A stretch of DNA of 64,000 nt from Synechococcales cyanobacterium C42_A2020_086 (lineage in GTDB: Bacteria > Cyanobacteriota > Cyanobacteriia > Elainellales > Elainellaceae). A model generated the notes under the pieces. That model saw only the letters and a program-made list of their open reading frames with translations, ran no database searches and was not told the origin of the DNA. The stretch spans positions 1 through 64,000 of the forward strand of contig JACYLU010000020.1 in the NCBI GenBank assembly GCA_015272325.1, written 5' to 3'. A program made the position numbers and the translations under genes. This document shows positions 25,436-34,153 of this stretch, piece by piece; positions within the stretch are counted from its first letter, which is position 1; each line of letters starts with the position of its first letter.

Positions 25436-26455
25436 ATGGCAACTGGAAGAACCGTCATTGGTACAATCAACGATGACATTTTATTCGGCACAGTAGGTGA
25501 TGACATCATCTCGGGTAATGGTGGTAACGATTACATCCGCGCAACCCAAGGTGGCAATGACAACATCGATGCTGGATCCGGCGATGATGTGGTTGAAACT
25601 GGTTTAGGTAATGACACGATCCAGGGCGGTGATGGTAACGATATCATCGTCGATCAAGGCGGCAACAACACCATCAACGGTGGACTCGGAGATGATCAAA
25701 TCACCACAGGTGCTGGTGCGGATGTCATCTTTGGTGGAGATGGTAATGACCGCATCAATGGTGGCAACGGCAACAATCGCATCAATGGCGAACTCGGAGA
25801 TGATCGCATTACTACCGGCAGCGGCAGAGACCAGTTGGACGGTGGAGCGGGCGATGACGGAATAGCCAGCGGTGGGGGTGATGATATCATCTTTGGTCGG
25901 GATGGCGTAGACACCATCGATGCTGGCTCGGGCAACGACACCGTCTATGGCAACTTGGGCACTGATTTCATCAACGGAGAAGACGGCAACGACTTCCTGT
26001 TTGGCGATGCGGGAGCCGACACCATCACCGGCGGCAGAGGTGATGATTTCTTGTCGGGAGGAGCTGATGCCGACATCATCAATTCCCATGCCAATCTGTT
26101 TAACTCTACGGTGGCCGAGAAGGATGAAATGTTTGGTGGAGCAGGGGCCGACACATTCAATCTGCGCTCCAACTATCGAGGCGGCAGGCAAGCCCTCACC
26201 TCAACCGCTGATCAGGCTTATGCGATTCTGCGCGACTTCAGCATCGCAGACGGTGATCGCCTGAATCTGTTGAACCCAATCGGAACCTATACCTTTGTAC
26301 AAGGGGATCTCAACGGCGATGGTGTGGTCAACGACACTTTCATCACCGAACTCTACACCAACGGTACGATTCTGACGCAAAACCTCGTCGCGATCGTCGA
26401 AAACACCAACGCTGCTGCCCTGCTAGCATCGGGCTTGGTGGGTCAAGTCGTCTGA
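25436..26455 (+). CDS. RTX (hemolysin-type) calcium-binding repeat protein
   Basis: 339 residues, of which roughly 10-215 are some 18 nonapeptide units of the GGxGxDxUx type (GGDGNDIIV, GGLGDDQIT, GGDGNDRIN, GGAGDDGIA). These fold into a calcium-filled parallel beta-roll. The C-terminal ~110 residues (AYAILRDFSIADGDRLNLL... GDLNGDGVVND) resemble the capping/secretion region of RTX proteins and include an EF-hand-like DLNGDGVVND loop. There is no signal peptide and no enzymatic domain; type I secretion is the usual route, but no transporter is nearby. AAGGAG precedes ATG 25436. Surface or matrix role is inferred only. Confidence 0.88.
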   Translation: MATGRTVIGTINDDILFGTVGDDIISGNGGNDYIRATQGGNDNIDAGSGDDVVETGLGNDTIQGGDGNDIIVDQGGNNTINGGLGDDQITTGAGADVIFGGDGNDRINGGNGNNRINGELGDDRITTGSGRDQLDGGAGDDGIASGGGDDIIFGRDGVDTIDAGSGNDTVYGNLGTDFINGEDGNDFLFGDAGADTITGGRGDDFLSGGADADIINSHANLFNSTVAEKDEMFGGAGADTFNLRSNYRGGRQALTSTADQAYAILRDFSIADGDRLNLLNPIGTYTFVQGDLNGDGVVNDTFITELYTNGTILTQNLVAIVENTNAAALLASGLVGQVV

Positions 26456-26481
26456 CAATGCTCGTGAATTAGCTGCTTGCT

Positions 26482-26505
26482 CAAGCTAGCAGACAAGCTA
26501 GCAGA
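26482..26505. repeat. 12-bp tandem duplication
   Basis: CAAGCTAGCAGA occurs twice head to tail at 26482-26493 and 26494-26505, in the 3' untranslated region of the RTX gene. Confidence 0.8.
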
Positions 26506-26561
26506 TTCGATTGCACGAACGCATATTTCCATTTATCTCCGTTGAAGAGATATGAACAGAC

Positions 26562-26597
26562 AAAGGGCGCGAAGTTGTATCTAGCTATGCGCCCTTT
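26562..26597 (+). terminator. terminator-like hairpin after the RTX gene
   Basis: AAAGGGCGC (26562-26570) pairs perfectly with GCGCCCTTT (26589-26597) around an 18-nt loop. The arm ends in TTT and only a short U-tract follows. It separates the RTX gene from the tRNA. Confidence 0.6.
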
Positions 26598-26703
26598 CGT
26601 GTCAGTGCGTTTATTCTGGGTTTTTCTCTGGGTTTTTCTTCTGGATCGTTGACTGCTCTAGGTCCTTCGGTTGAGCGTGGGTCTGTTATGATGGCATCAG
26701 TTT

Positions 26704-26777
26704 GGGGCTGTAGCTCAGCTGGATAGAGCGAGCGCCTCCTAAGCGCTAGGTCGCGCGTTCGAATCGCGCCAGTCCCG
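26704..26777 (+). tRNA. tRNA-Arg (anticodon CCT)
   Basis: 74 nt without encoded CCA. The acceptor GGGGCTG/CAGTCCC has one G-U; D stem GCTC/GAGC; anticodon stem AGCGC/GCGCT with loop CTCCTAA, so anticodon CCT reading AGG; T stem GCGCG/CGCGC with loop TTCGAAT; discriminator G. TATGAT at 26687-26692 may be its -10. The minus-strand frame across it is a known type of false ORF. Confidence 0.96.
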
Positions 26778-26970
26778 TCAGTTAAAAAATCAGTTAAAAA
26801 ACTGCAGCCGCTAAAGCGCTGGCTTGGCAATCTGAGTGTGTCCCTATACCTTCCATATACAGTCGAGAGCCGCCCTGATAGCTAAGACCAAGGCGATTGC
26901 TGCGAGCCTTACCGCGGTTCTCTTTTTTCTGAGAGAATTGTGGATGTTCTCACGCAAGAGGAACTCAGAT

Positions 26971-27660
26971 ATGTCTCTTCGGCAGCAACTTGATGCCATT
27001 GTGGCGCAAAAGCACTTGCTCACCCACCCGTTCTATGTAGCTTGGACAGAAGGTCAGTTAACCCGTGAGCACCTGAAAGAATATGCCAAGCAGTATTTCC
27101 ATCATGTGCTGGCGTTTCCTACCTACATTAGCGCCGTGCACTACAACACGCCGCATTTAGCGGTACGGCAAGAGCTGCTGGAGAATTTGGTGGGTGAAGA
27201 ACAGGGCGAGAAGAATCACCCCGCACTCTGGCGCAATTTTGCCCTGGCTCTAGGAGCAACCACAGATGAGCTAGAAACCGCTCCGCTGCTGAATTCTACC
27301 CAAAATTTGATTTCCACCTTCCGCTATCTCTGCCTGAATTCGCCGTTCTATGCGGGCTTGGCTGCTCTGCATGTCTACGAATCGCAGATTCCAGAGGTGG
27401 CAAGTGTCAAAATCGATGGGCTGAAGCGGTTCTACGGGATGGATAACCCGGCAGACTATGAATTCTTTAGCGTGCATCAGGTGGCAGATGTGTATCATGC
27501 TGAGTCCACTGCGCGGCTCATCGAAACCCATGCTGTGACAGACGAACAGCAGGCTGAGGTCAAGCAGGTAGCCGAAACCGCGGCTGAAGCCCTCTGGCAC
27601 TTCCTCGACGGGATCTACGATACCTACTGTCAGGATGTGAAGACTGCTGTCACCGTTTAG
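26971..27660 (+). CDS. CADD/TenA-like haem-oxygenase-fold oxidase
   Basis: All-helical protein of 229 residues beginning MSLRQQLDAIVAQKHLLTHPFY. QYFHHVLAFPTYISAVH, EEQGEKNHPALWRNFA, LHVYESQIPEVA and FSVHQVADVYHAES carry the Glu/His/Asp residues expected of the diiron haem-oxygenase-like (HDO) fold. This pattern fits the CADD group, which includes Chlamydia CADD and proteins tied to p-aminobenzoate formation, better than true TenA thiaminase. That function is inferred. ATG 26971 with AGAGGA about 8 nt upstream is preferred over an in-frame ATG 45 codons earlier, whose extension has no family match. Confidence 0.8.
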   Translation: MSLRQQLDAIVAQKHLLTHPFYVAWTEGQLTREHLKEYAKQYFHHVLAFPTYISAVHYNTPHLAVRQELLENLVGEEQGEKNHPALWRNFALALGATTDELETAPLLNSTQNLISTFRYLCLNSPFYAGLAALHVYESQIPEVASVKIDGLKRFYGMDNPADYEFFSVHQVADVYHAESTARLIETHAVTDEQQAEVKQVAETAAEALWHFLDGIYDTYCQDVKTAVTV

Positions 27661-27784
27661 TCGGGGTTTAGTCGGGCTGAATTGACTGCCCAATAAACAC
27701 ATAAACACCAGCCAATCCGGTCAATTTGACCCATCAACTCAAGACTCTGGGCGCCCCTATTGAGGCAAGCGCCCTTTTTGCTGC

Positions 27785-28135
27785 TCATGCTGTTGCTGGT
27801 TCTGTTGCCGCATTCCACTGCGGATGAAGTCGCGGATGGAGCAGTGCCGCTACAGTCCGATTGCCCCGCAAATGCTGCTCCACAATTGGTTCAATATCAG
27901 GCGGCTGGATGCGACAGTACCAGATGCCATCGGGCATGACCCGCACTGTCGGTCCGGAAGCACATTGCCCCATACAGTTGCTGTCGCTAACTAGCACTCC
28001 TATCGGAACTGCGGCTTGAAAAGCAGCTAACACCTTGGCAGCGCCTTGGCGTTGGCAGGAGCGATGCTGACACACGAAAATACAGCGTTCAGTAACCGTT
28101 GTCTGCTCTGTTTGTTGTGCTTGTTTTGCCGTCAT
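27785..28135 (-). CDS. thioredoxin-like [2Fe-2S] ferredoxin domain protein
   Basis: 116 residues. CIFVCQHRSCQRQGAAKVLAAF and, about 25 residues later, VSDSNCMGQCASGPTVRVMPDGIWY give the C-x(n)-C ... C-x3-C cysteine pattern of thioredoxin-fold [2Fe-2S] ferredoxins such as the NuoE/HoxE-like small proteins. It would be a soluble electron carrier or sensor. The start ATG 28135 overlaps the stop of the upstream 2TM gene by 4 nt, so the two are translationally coupled. The longer frame upstream is only the overlap with that gene. The C-terminal 20 residues are variable. Confidence 0.85.
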   Translation of the reverse strand: MTAKQAQQTEQTTVTERCIFVCQHRSCQRQGAAKVLAAFQAAVPIGVLVSDSNCMGQCASGPTVRVMPDGIWYCRIQPPDIEPIVEQHLRGNRTVAALLHPRLHPQWNAATEPATA

Positions 28136-28599
28136 GCCACACCCAGCCAACGATTCACCCAGCTGGTCACAGAGCGCTTGAGCTGCTGCCGCTGCCGCCA
28201 ACGCAAAAAGGCCTCCTCGTAAGCCTCTCGACTCAATCCGTAGGTTTTCCAGGCATCGAGCGCCACGCCAATGCCCCACAGCAGCAGAATAAACAGCGAC
28301 CAGCGATGCCAGCCGGTCAACAGATCAAGGGCGATCAGGAAGGCTCCTATAATCAAAAACCGCCCGCAGCGATGCCAAAACCTGCCGCGCCGCATTCGGT
28401 CAAAAACGCGCTTTTCTTCTAGCTCACCACGCCGCAGGTGCCACTCTTGTTCGGCCATCAGCAGATCGTCGGGAGCAATATTTAATTCGGAGGCGATCTC
28501 AAAGAGTTGCTGGCGGGTCAGTTCCCCGGCATCGGCTTGGCGAGCAATGGCGATTTGCAGAATTTGCTGCGCGTCTTCGGAACGATAAATTTCAGTCAT
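28132..28599 (-). CDS. 2TM domain-containing protein
   Basis: 155 residues. The N-terminal ~60 are a helical SHOCT/ribosome-like domain (RSEDAQQILQIAIARQA, GELTRQQLFEIASELNI). Two membrane helices follow (about 82-98, RFLIIGAFLIALDLLTG, and 101-118, SLFILLLWGIGVALDAW). A basic amphipathic C-terminus ends the protein (RWRQRQQLKRSVTSWVNRW). This matches the uncharacterised cyanobacterial 2TM family. It overlaps the ferredoxin gene downstream by 4 nt and is probably the first gene of that two-gene unit. Confidence 0.8.
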   Translation of the reverse strand: MTEIYRSEDAQQILQIAIARQADAGELTRQQLFEIASELNIAPDDLLMAEQEWHLRRGELEEKRVFDRMRRGRFWHRCGRFLIIGAFLIALDLLTGWHRWSLFILLLWGIGVALDAWKTYGLSREAYEEAFLRWRQRQQLKRSVTSWVNRWLGVA

Positions 28600-28706
28600 G
28601 ATTTATTGGAATGCCATGAATGCGTACGACGACGTCGGTTCAGATCGCGGCTCAGCGATCGTCCTTCTTCCAGTTATACGAAAAATTCAGCTTGATGGGG
28701 CAGCAC

Positions 28707-30230
28707 CTACCCGATCCAATGCTTGGCTCGCTCTACGGCTTTCTGCCACTGGGCAAAGTTGGCTTGCACGGCAGTTGCGGCGGCGCTAGGCTGAAACACC
28801 CGATCAATCTGGCGCTGATGAACTAGGGTATCGTAATGATGCCAGATGCCGCTAGCCAGCCCCGCTGCGAAGGCTGCTCCTTGAGCCGTTGCATCGAGGA
28901 TGGCTGGTCGCTCCACCGGAATTCCTAGTGCATCTGCCTGAAACTGCATCAGGAAGTTATTCTGACAGGCTCCGCCATCTACCTTAAGCTGATGCACCGG
29001 CTGTCCTATATCGGACTGCACCGCCTGCACAACTTCTTTCACTTGGTAGGCAATCGCTTCCAAAACAGCCCGCGCCATATGCTCACGCCGCACTCCGCCT
29101 GTAATTCCCAAAAACGCACCGCGAGCGTCCATGTCCCAATGGGGTGCCCCAAGTCCACTCAGGGCTGGCACAAAGTAGACGCCGCCATTATCTGCGATCT
29201 GAGTTGCCAACTGCTCGGTATCGCTGGCCGCCGTAATCAGCTGCAGCCCATCCCGTAGCCATTGGATGCAGGCTCCTGTAGTAAACATGCTGCCTTCTAG
29301 GGCGTAGCCCACTCGCTGGGTTGGGGGCTGAGTTGCATCTTGAGCGGTGTCTGTCCAGGCAATCGTGGAGAGCAGCCGATGCCGCGACCGAGCAATCTGG
29401 CAGCCAGTGTGGGCGACTAAGAAACAGCCCGTGCCGTAGGTGCATTTCAGCAAGCCTGGACGATCACAGCCGTGGGCAAATAGGGCTGCCTGCTGATCCC
29501 CCAGAATGGCCATCACAGGAATTGCCGCACCCAACAGATCGGGCTGAGTGGTGCCAAACTCGCTGAGACTAGGCTGAATCCGAGGCAAAATTGTGGCAGG
29601 GATATTGAAGAGCTTGAGCAGCCACTCATCCCACTGGAGGGTTTTCAGATTCATCAGCAGGGTGCGGCTGGCATTGCTGTGATCCGTGGCATGAACGCTA
29701 CCGCCGGTTAAATTCCAGAGAACCCAAGTGTCGATTGTCCCTGCCAAAATGTGGTCGAGATCGACCGGCGGACTCAGGGTTTGGATGTGCTCTAGCAGCC
29801 AGGTCAGCTTGGTCGCCGAGAAGTAGGCATCTACCGTCAGCCCGGTTCGCTCAGAGATATCGTGAGCATGTCCGGCTTCCACGAGCTGCTGACAGTGGGC
29901 AGCCGTGCGGCGGTCTTGCCAAACAATAGCGTTGTGGAGAGGGCGACCTGTGGTTTTGTCCCAGAGCAAACAGGTTTCTCGCTGCACGGCCATACCAATA
30001 GCGGCAATTTGGCTAGGCTGGATGCCGGCTTTGCGAATGGCAGTCTGCATTGCCCAGCAGGTATCCTGCCAAATCTGGCGCGGGTCATGCTCTAGCCAGC
30101 CGGGCTGCGGGTAGTATTGCGTCAGCTCGCGGTAGGCTTGCCCCACAATGTTACCCGCTCGATCAAACACCAGGGCCCGATTGCCTGTGGTGCCGAGATC
30201 GAGCGCCATGACATAGTGCGGCGTGGTCAT
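28707..30230 (-). CDS. glpK: glycerol kinase
   Basis: FGGY-family kinase phosphorylating glycerol to glycerol-3-phosphate. The 507 residues start YVMALDLGTTGNRALVFD (phosphate-binding), with AIVWQDRRTA, DGGACQNNFLMQFQAD (catalytic/hinge region), YGTGCFLVAHTG and ALEGSMFTTGACIQWLRDGL. The last residues overlap nothing; the DUF4346 gene starts upstream, 13 nt before the glpK start codon, so they probably form one transcript on the minus strand. Confidence 0.94.
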   Translation of the reverse strand: MTTPHYVMALDLGTTGNRALVFDRAGNIVGQAYRELTQYYPQPGWLEHDPRQIWQDTCWAMQTAIRKAGIQPSQIAAIGMAVQRETCLLWDKTTGRPLHNAIVWQDRRTAAHCQQLVEAGHAHDISERTGLTVDAYFSATKLTWLLEHIQTLSPPVDLDHILAGTIDTWVLWNLTGGSVHATDHSNASRTLLMNLKTLQWDEWLLKLFNIPATILPRIQPSLSEFGTTQPDLLGAAIPVMAILGDQQAALFAHGCDRPGLLKCTYGTGCFLVAHTGCQIARSRHRLLSTIAWTDTAQDATQPPTQRVGYALEGSMFTTGACIQWLRDGLQLITAASDTEQLATQIADNGGVYFVPALSGLGAPHWDMDARGAFLGITGGVRREHMARAVLEAIAYQVKEVVQAVQSDIGQPVHQLKVDGGACQNNFLMQFQADALGIPVERPAILDATAQGAAFAAGLASGIWHHYDTLVHQRQIDRVFQPSAAATAVQANFAQWQKAVERAKHWIG

Positions 30231-30242
30231 GATAGTTCTGCT

Positions 30243-30635
30243 TTAGTCCTGGACGTACTCCTGCCCACTCAGCAGCGCTAGCTCTGCCCGCACAAACTCT
30301 CGCCCGAGATAGGCGGCATGGTCGAGATAGCGAACGGGGCAGGGCTTTGTGGCTTCAAAAATCTGAATGCAGAGTTCCTTGGCAGTTCTGCCGCTAAAAA
30401 CAGCGGTGGGAACCCGCTTCAGGCTGCCATTGCAGGGCAGCGGTTTGCCCGTTTCTGGGTCGCAGGCTAGACCTTGGTCGTTGATGGTGTTGCTGTAGTG
30501 CTCGGCGCATAGGCGCTTGGCATCTCGATCAACGTAGATAATGAAATATCCGTCTGGATCGAGATCGATGTGGCGATTGGAGTACTGGTTATCGAGGGCG
30601 GTCAGTTCGTCCGCCAAAGAATTGGTGGTATACAT
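30243..30635 (-). CDS. DUF4346 domain-containing protein
   Basis: 130 residues, cytoplasmic. HIDLDPDGYFIIYVDRDA, LCAEHYSNTINDQGLACDPETGK and VFSGRTAKELCIQIFE match the DUF4346 family of cyanobacteria, found alone or fused to dihydropteroate-synthase-related proteins; its function is unknown. It precedes glpK by 12 nt and is likely co-transcribed with it. Confidence 0.78.
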   Translation of the reverse strand: MYTTNSLADELTALDNQYSNRHIDLDPDGYFIIYVDRDAKRLCAEHYSNTINDQGLACDPETGKPLPCNGSLKRVPTAVFSGRTAKELCIQIFEATKPCPVRYLDHAAYLGREFVRAELALLSGQEYVQD

Positions 30636-30767
30636 AGCTGAAAAAGGCTGAAAAAAGAAGGGATAGTTACTCTATCCCACTGATACGTTTATCACTTCTG
30701 ATGATCTAGTGTAGCTTCCTACTCCGCCGCTCGCTGCACTGATTAGACAAGGGTTAGACAAGGGGAG

Positions 30768-31925
30768 CTAGGGAGCCGGTGGGCGAACAATAGACCAGGG
30801 AATGGTTTGATCTTGAGCTAGGAAGAAAGCGACCGCTCGGGCCCCATGGCGGTTGATGTGGCTAGGGTCGGCAAAATACCCATCTTGCATCAGCTCGGGC
30901 TGCTGACTGAGATCGCGGAACATAAACCGCTCCTGGGCCGCCAACTGCCACATGTGCTGCTGAAATTGTGCTTCGTAGCGGCGACGAGTTGGATCGAGGT
31001 AGCTTCGGGTCAGCGGCAAGTTGACAACGACCAGCGTGATCCCCTGCTGACGGGCAAAGCGAGCGATTTCCACGGTTGCTTGGGTTTGCTCGCCCTGGAG
31101 GTTAAAGTTGGCATAGCTGTTATCGTATATTCCGGCTACGCGAGGATGCTGGCGATAGTAACTCTCGGGGTTAAATCGCTCGGAAACGGCTTGGAAACCG
31201 CTGGCGTCGAGATCGGGAGCCACAGGCTGATCCGGAAGCGCTGCCTGAGCCGAAGCCGCCAGGGATTTGTTATGGGTCGTGACAAAGGTGGGAATTTCCC
31301 ATTCGGTCGTGCGGGAAGAAATTGGGCGATCGCCCTGCTGCACCTGCCGATAGCCCTGAGAACGGACGATACTTTCAAAGGTGCGATCGGGACGGCCGCT
31401 ATTGAAGGCTCGTGAGCCATCGCCCCAGATAATCAGGCGCGGTAACTGATCTGGAGCCAAAATGTCGCGCACCAGCAGATTCATCACCTGCGCCGTAGCG
31501 CCATTAATACCCAGATTAAACACCTTAATATCCGGGTAGCCCTGAGCGGCAAGAGCTTCCTGCAGAGCCGTTGGGTCAATGCCCTGCAGCGACCGCGAGC
31601 TGCCCATAATCAAAATATCGGGCTTACCGTGAGTGCGAAGATATTCTAAATAAATTTGCAATGCCTGATCGAGGCGCTGACTATCGAACGAGGGGAAATC
31701 GTAGGGCGGCAGCAGCAGCTCCGGCACAATCAGCGGCGGCAGCGGCAAAATTAGGTTGGAGAGCCGAGAAGGCGGAACAGAGCCTTCAGCCGACACACCT
31801 AAACTTTCTCCCGCAACGACAGGTTCCCCAACCGGTTGAGCTGGTTCTTCTGCAGAGTTCGCTCCTCCCAACCCGTGGGTTAGCCCCATGAGCAAGACAG
31901 ACAGCAGCACCTTTTTGAATAGCAT
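30768..31925 (-). CDS. exported SGNH-fold (DUF1574-like) protein
   Basis: 385 residues with a signal peptide (residues 1-25, LLSVLLMGLTHGLGG). The first block of an SGNH hydrolase is seen as ILIMGSSRSLQGIDP (GSS at about 108-110) and the last as DPSHINRHGA near 360, with Asp and His. The second block (FNLGINGATAQ) keeps a Gly/Asn. These features fit DUF1574/AlgX-like acyl- or glycan-esterases that act on the cell envelope; the substrate cannot be inferred. A Pro-rich linker separates signal and catalytic core. Confidence 0.75.
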   Translation of the reverse strand: MLFKKVLLSVLLMGLTHGLGGANSAEEPAQPVGEPVVAGESLGVSAEGSVPPSRLSNLILPLPPLIVPELLLPPYDFPSFDSQRLDQALQIYLEYLRTHGKPDILIMGSSRSLQGIDPTALQEALAAQGYPDIKVFNLGINGATAQVMNLLVRDILAPDQLPRLIIWGDGSRAFNSGRPDRTFESIVRSQGYRQVQQGDRPISSRTTEWEIPTFVTTHNKSLAASAQAALPDQPVAPDLDASGFQAVSERFNPESYYRQHPRVAGIYDNSYANFNLQGEQTQATVEIARFARQQGITLVVVNLPLTRSYLDPTRRRYEAQFQQHMWQLAAQERFMFRDLSQQPELMQDGYFADPSHINRHGARAVAFFLAQDQTIPWSIVRPPAP

Positions 31926-32101
31926 CGCGCTTTGACTACCTATGTCAACTCAGCAAACTCAACTGCGCTTGCACCAGTCACCTCAAGGAGAACTAGTCTT
32001 AACCTATCGCTAAGCGACAAACAGGGTCAACTACACCAGATACAATTCGATTGGACAGACCCGTACCATAGGCAGTCCGGTGACGGCTGCTAAGTTGGGA
32101 G

Positions 32102-32242
32102 GTGGTTTTGACCGCAAACAACCGCGAACAGCAAAGGCTGCCTTGCAGCAGCCTGAATGAGCAACACTCCATTGCCGAATTCAATCGCAGAATTGCGCAG
32201 AACTTGAAGATCAAGACAGCTCGCTATCGTCACCTTGACTAG
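32102..32242 (+). CDS. possible small protein of 46 residues
   Basis: GTG 32102 or, better, TTG 32108 with GGGAGG at 32097-32102 opens a frame reading LTANNREQQRLPCSSLNEQ, SIAEFNRRIAQNLKIKTARY, ending TAG 32240. The C-terminus is basic. It overlaps the 3' end of mraY by 4 nt on the opposite strand. No family recognised. It is the only plausible occupant of the 313-bp gap 31926-32238. Confidence 0.35.
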   Translation: MVLTANNREQQRLPCSSLNEQHSIAEFNRRIAQNLKIKTARYRHLD

Positions 32243-33363
32243 AGCAGCAGCAGCCCGAGCACTGCCAACACGGCGGCAACCCAATAGAAGCGGCTGACTA
32301 CCTGAATCTCTGTCCAGCCGGATAGCTCGAAATGGTGGTGCAAGGGAGCCATCTTAAACAACCGCTTGCCGACGCCATTTTCGTCCTTTGTGGCTTTGTA
32401 ATAGCCGACTTGAGCAATCACCGACAGCGTTTCTACTAGAAAAACACCGCTGAGCAGCAGCAGCCCAAACAGCGAGTTTGTCAATAGTGCTACCGCCGCC
32501 AAGGCACCGCCCAGCGCCAGTGAGCCGGTATCGCCCATGAACACGCGAGCCGGATTGTGATTATGCGCCAGAAAGCCGAGGCAACCACCGCTAAGGCAAG
32601 CACAGAAAATCATCAGCTCAGGAGAGGTAGGGGCAACTAACGCTCCCAATCCGAGTAAGGCGATGGCAGCGGTTCCTCCGGCCAATCCATCGAGTCCATC
32701 GGTGAGGTTCGTGGCATTGCTTTCGGCCACCAGCGCAAACCAGCCCAGCGGCAAAAAGAGTAAGCCCAGCGGCAGGCTCAACCCCAGCGGCAGCACCAGA
32801 GTAGTAATACTAGGCGGCTGAGTCCAGAGTAGCCAGAAACAGAACAGCCCGCCGAAGACAATTTGCAAGGCCAGCTTCGTACGGGGAGAAATGCCTTTAT
32901 TCGACCGCTTGCGCAGGATCTGCCAGTCATCTAGCCAGCCGATGCCGGCATAAGCCAAGGTTAGAGCCGATACCGCAGTCACCGAGGCGGCAAAGCCAGA
33001 CCAGAGCAGGGCAATCCCGACTGCTGTTGGCACAAAGAAAATGCCTCCCATGGTCGGCGTTCCTGCTTTTTTGAGGTGCGCCTGCGGCCCATCCTGACGG
33101 ATCACCTGCCCCGCTTTGAGATCGCGCAGCAGAGGAACAGCCCAAAACCCGATACCTGCGGTTATCAGAGCACTAACACTCAGCGGCAGCGACAAGCCTA
33201 TGCTCGGGATCCGCCCAGCAGCCCAGTCGAGAACAAGAGCCGCCAAAATCAATGCTGTTGCGAGCGCTAAAAACAGGCGATACCCTGACAGACCGATGGA
33301 TTGGTTCGGAACACTAGTCGGAACACTAGGAAGAGACTTCTCCGGAGTTAGTTTGGCATCCAC
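32239..33363 (-). CDS. mraY: phospho-N-acetylmuramoyl-pentapeptide-transferase
   Basis: Integral membrane enzyme that makes lipid I from UDP-MurNAc-pentapeptide and undecaprenyl phosphate. The 374 residues have about ten membrane helices. Conserved motifs: KKAGTPTMGGIFF, the Asp pair in GIGWLDDWQ, KLALQI, NATNLTDGLDGLAGG, HNHNPARVFMGDTGSLALGG and LFKMAPLHHHFELSGW with its His box. An N-terminal ~25-residue hydrophilic extension precedes the first helix. It stands alone, away from any mur cluster, as is usual in cyanobacteria. Confidence 0.96.
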   Translation of the reverse strand: MDAKLTPEKSLPSVPTSVPNQSIGLSGYRLFLALATALILAALVLDWAAGRIPSIGLSLPLSVSALITAGIGFWAVPLLRDLKAGQVIRQDGPQAHLKKAGTPTMGGIFFVPTAVGIALLWSGFAASVTAVSALTLAYAGIGWLDDWQILRKRSNKGISPRTKLALQIVFGGLFCFWLLWTQPPSITTLVLPLGLSLPLGLLFLPLGWFALVAESNATNLTDGLDGLAGGTAAIALLGLGALVAPTSPELMIFCACLSGGCLGFLAHNHNPARVFMGDTGSLALGGALAAVALLTNSLFGLLLLSGVFLVETLSVIAQVGYYKATKDENGVGKRLFKMAPLHHHFELSGWTEIQVVSRFYWVAAVLAVLGLLLL

Positions 33364-33574
33364 AATCTTTAGATTTCACTCCACACCACACACTACAAAG
33401 CCTACCAGTCAACTTTCGGGAAATCAAAACATTCGTAAATTCTCCCGAGTTGTGCTGAGAATGATGCCACAGAATTGATGAGATGGATCAATCATTCCCT
33501 ACAATCTAGAGTCCTGCATTAGTGTCCTGAGGTTCTGCATTTTTCGCAGATTCCATCTAGAGTCTATTTGCAGC

Positions 33575-33811
33575 TTATTCATCGAGATCCAGCACGTCAT
33601 CGTCATCATCATCGAGATCAAAGGAGCTATCATCGCCCGCCATCAGCTCGTTGATTTCTTCCTCTTCTTCTAGATAGCTAAATTCGTGAGCATCACGGGC
33701 CAACAAGCGACCAGTTCCCTCCAACCAATCTAAGATGGAAGCATCTCGCTGCAGAGGGATCACGGAAGCAGGTTGGCTACGAGGAACTTCGTGCAGTGCA
33801 GGATTATGCAT
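33575..33811 (-). CDS. DUF3134 family acidic small protein
   Basis: 78 residues beginning MHNPALHEVPRSQPASVIPL, with the central motif SILDWLEGTGRLLARD and a strongly acidic tail (runs of Asp and Glu from about residue 55 on). This matches the cyanobacteria-specific DUF3134 proteins of unknown role. ATG 33811 is chosen because the family starts at MHNP; a TTG 21 nt upstream would add seven residues. The tail is encoded by GAT/GAC repeats. Confidence 0.85.
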   Translation of the reverse strand: MHNPALHEVPRSQPASVIPLQRDASILDWLEGTGRLLARDAHEFSYLEEEEEINELMAGDDSSFDLDDDDDDVLDLDE

Positions 33812-33872
33812 AGGAGTCCAAATAAAGTCCAAATAAAATTAGCAGGTTCAGTGGGTAGTCGGACCGTAACCG

Positions 33873-33908
33873 AATCCATAACTGGCTGGAAATCCATAAC
33901 TAGCTGGA
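33873..33908. repeat. 18-bp tandem repeat between divergent genes
   Basis: AATCCATAACTGGCTGGA (33873-33890) is followed directly by AATCCATAACTAGCTGGA (33891-33908), one mismatch. It lies 62 bp upstream of the DUF3134 gene and 245 bp upstream of the fibrillin gene. The rest of gap 33812-34153 shows nothing else clear. Confidence 0.8.
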
Positions 33909-34153
33909 ATCGGTAAGCAGACGGAGCCAACAGGCACTGCTACCCAGTAAACACTGGATACTAGTAGCTTAAATTCTGTGCGTTGTCAAGGCAAACTCGT
34001 CGCCTTGGCTGAACTAAGAATTGAGTGAGGGTTTGCAGAGGCGCTGTGGCTAAGATCCACCCGTCCAGATTCCCAAGAAGCTCGGTCTAGATTCCGCTTG
34101 ACCTACATCTTGACATATATTTCAGAGGCCAGTGATGGTCAGAGGTAAGCACT

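Noticed and set aside
25470-26090. Regular ~27-bp DNA repeats, considered as CRISPR
   Set aside because: Repeats are the coding units of RTX nonapeptides in one frame with no spacers.
25604-26191. 195-codon ORF antisense to the RTX gene
   Set aside because: Repetitive complement of the nonapeptide repeats, rich in Val/Ala/Ile/Ser; no start signals.
26585-26830. 81-codon minus-strand ORF with GAIRTRDLALRRRSLYPAELQP-like product
   Set aside because: It is the complement of the tRNA-Arg gene; this peptide is a recurrent false annotation.
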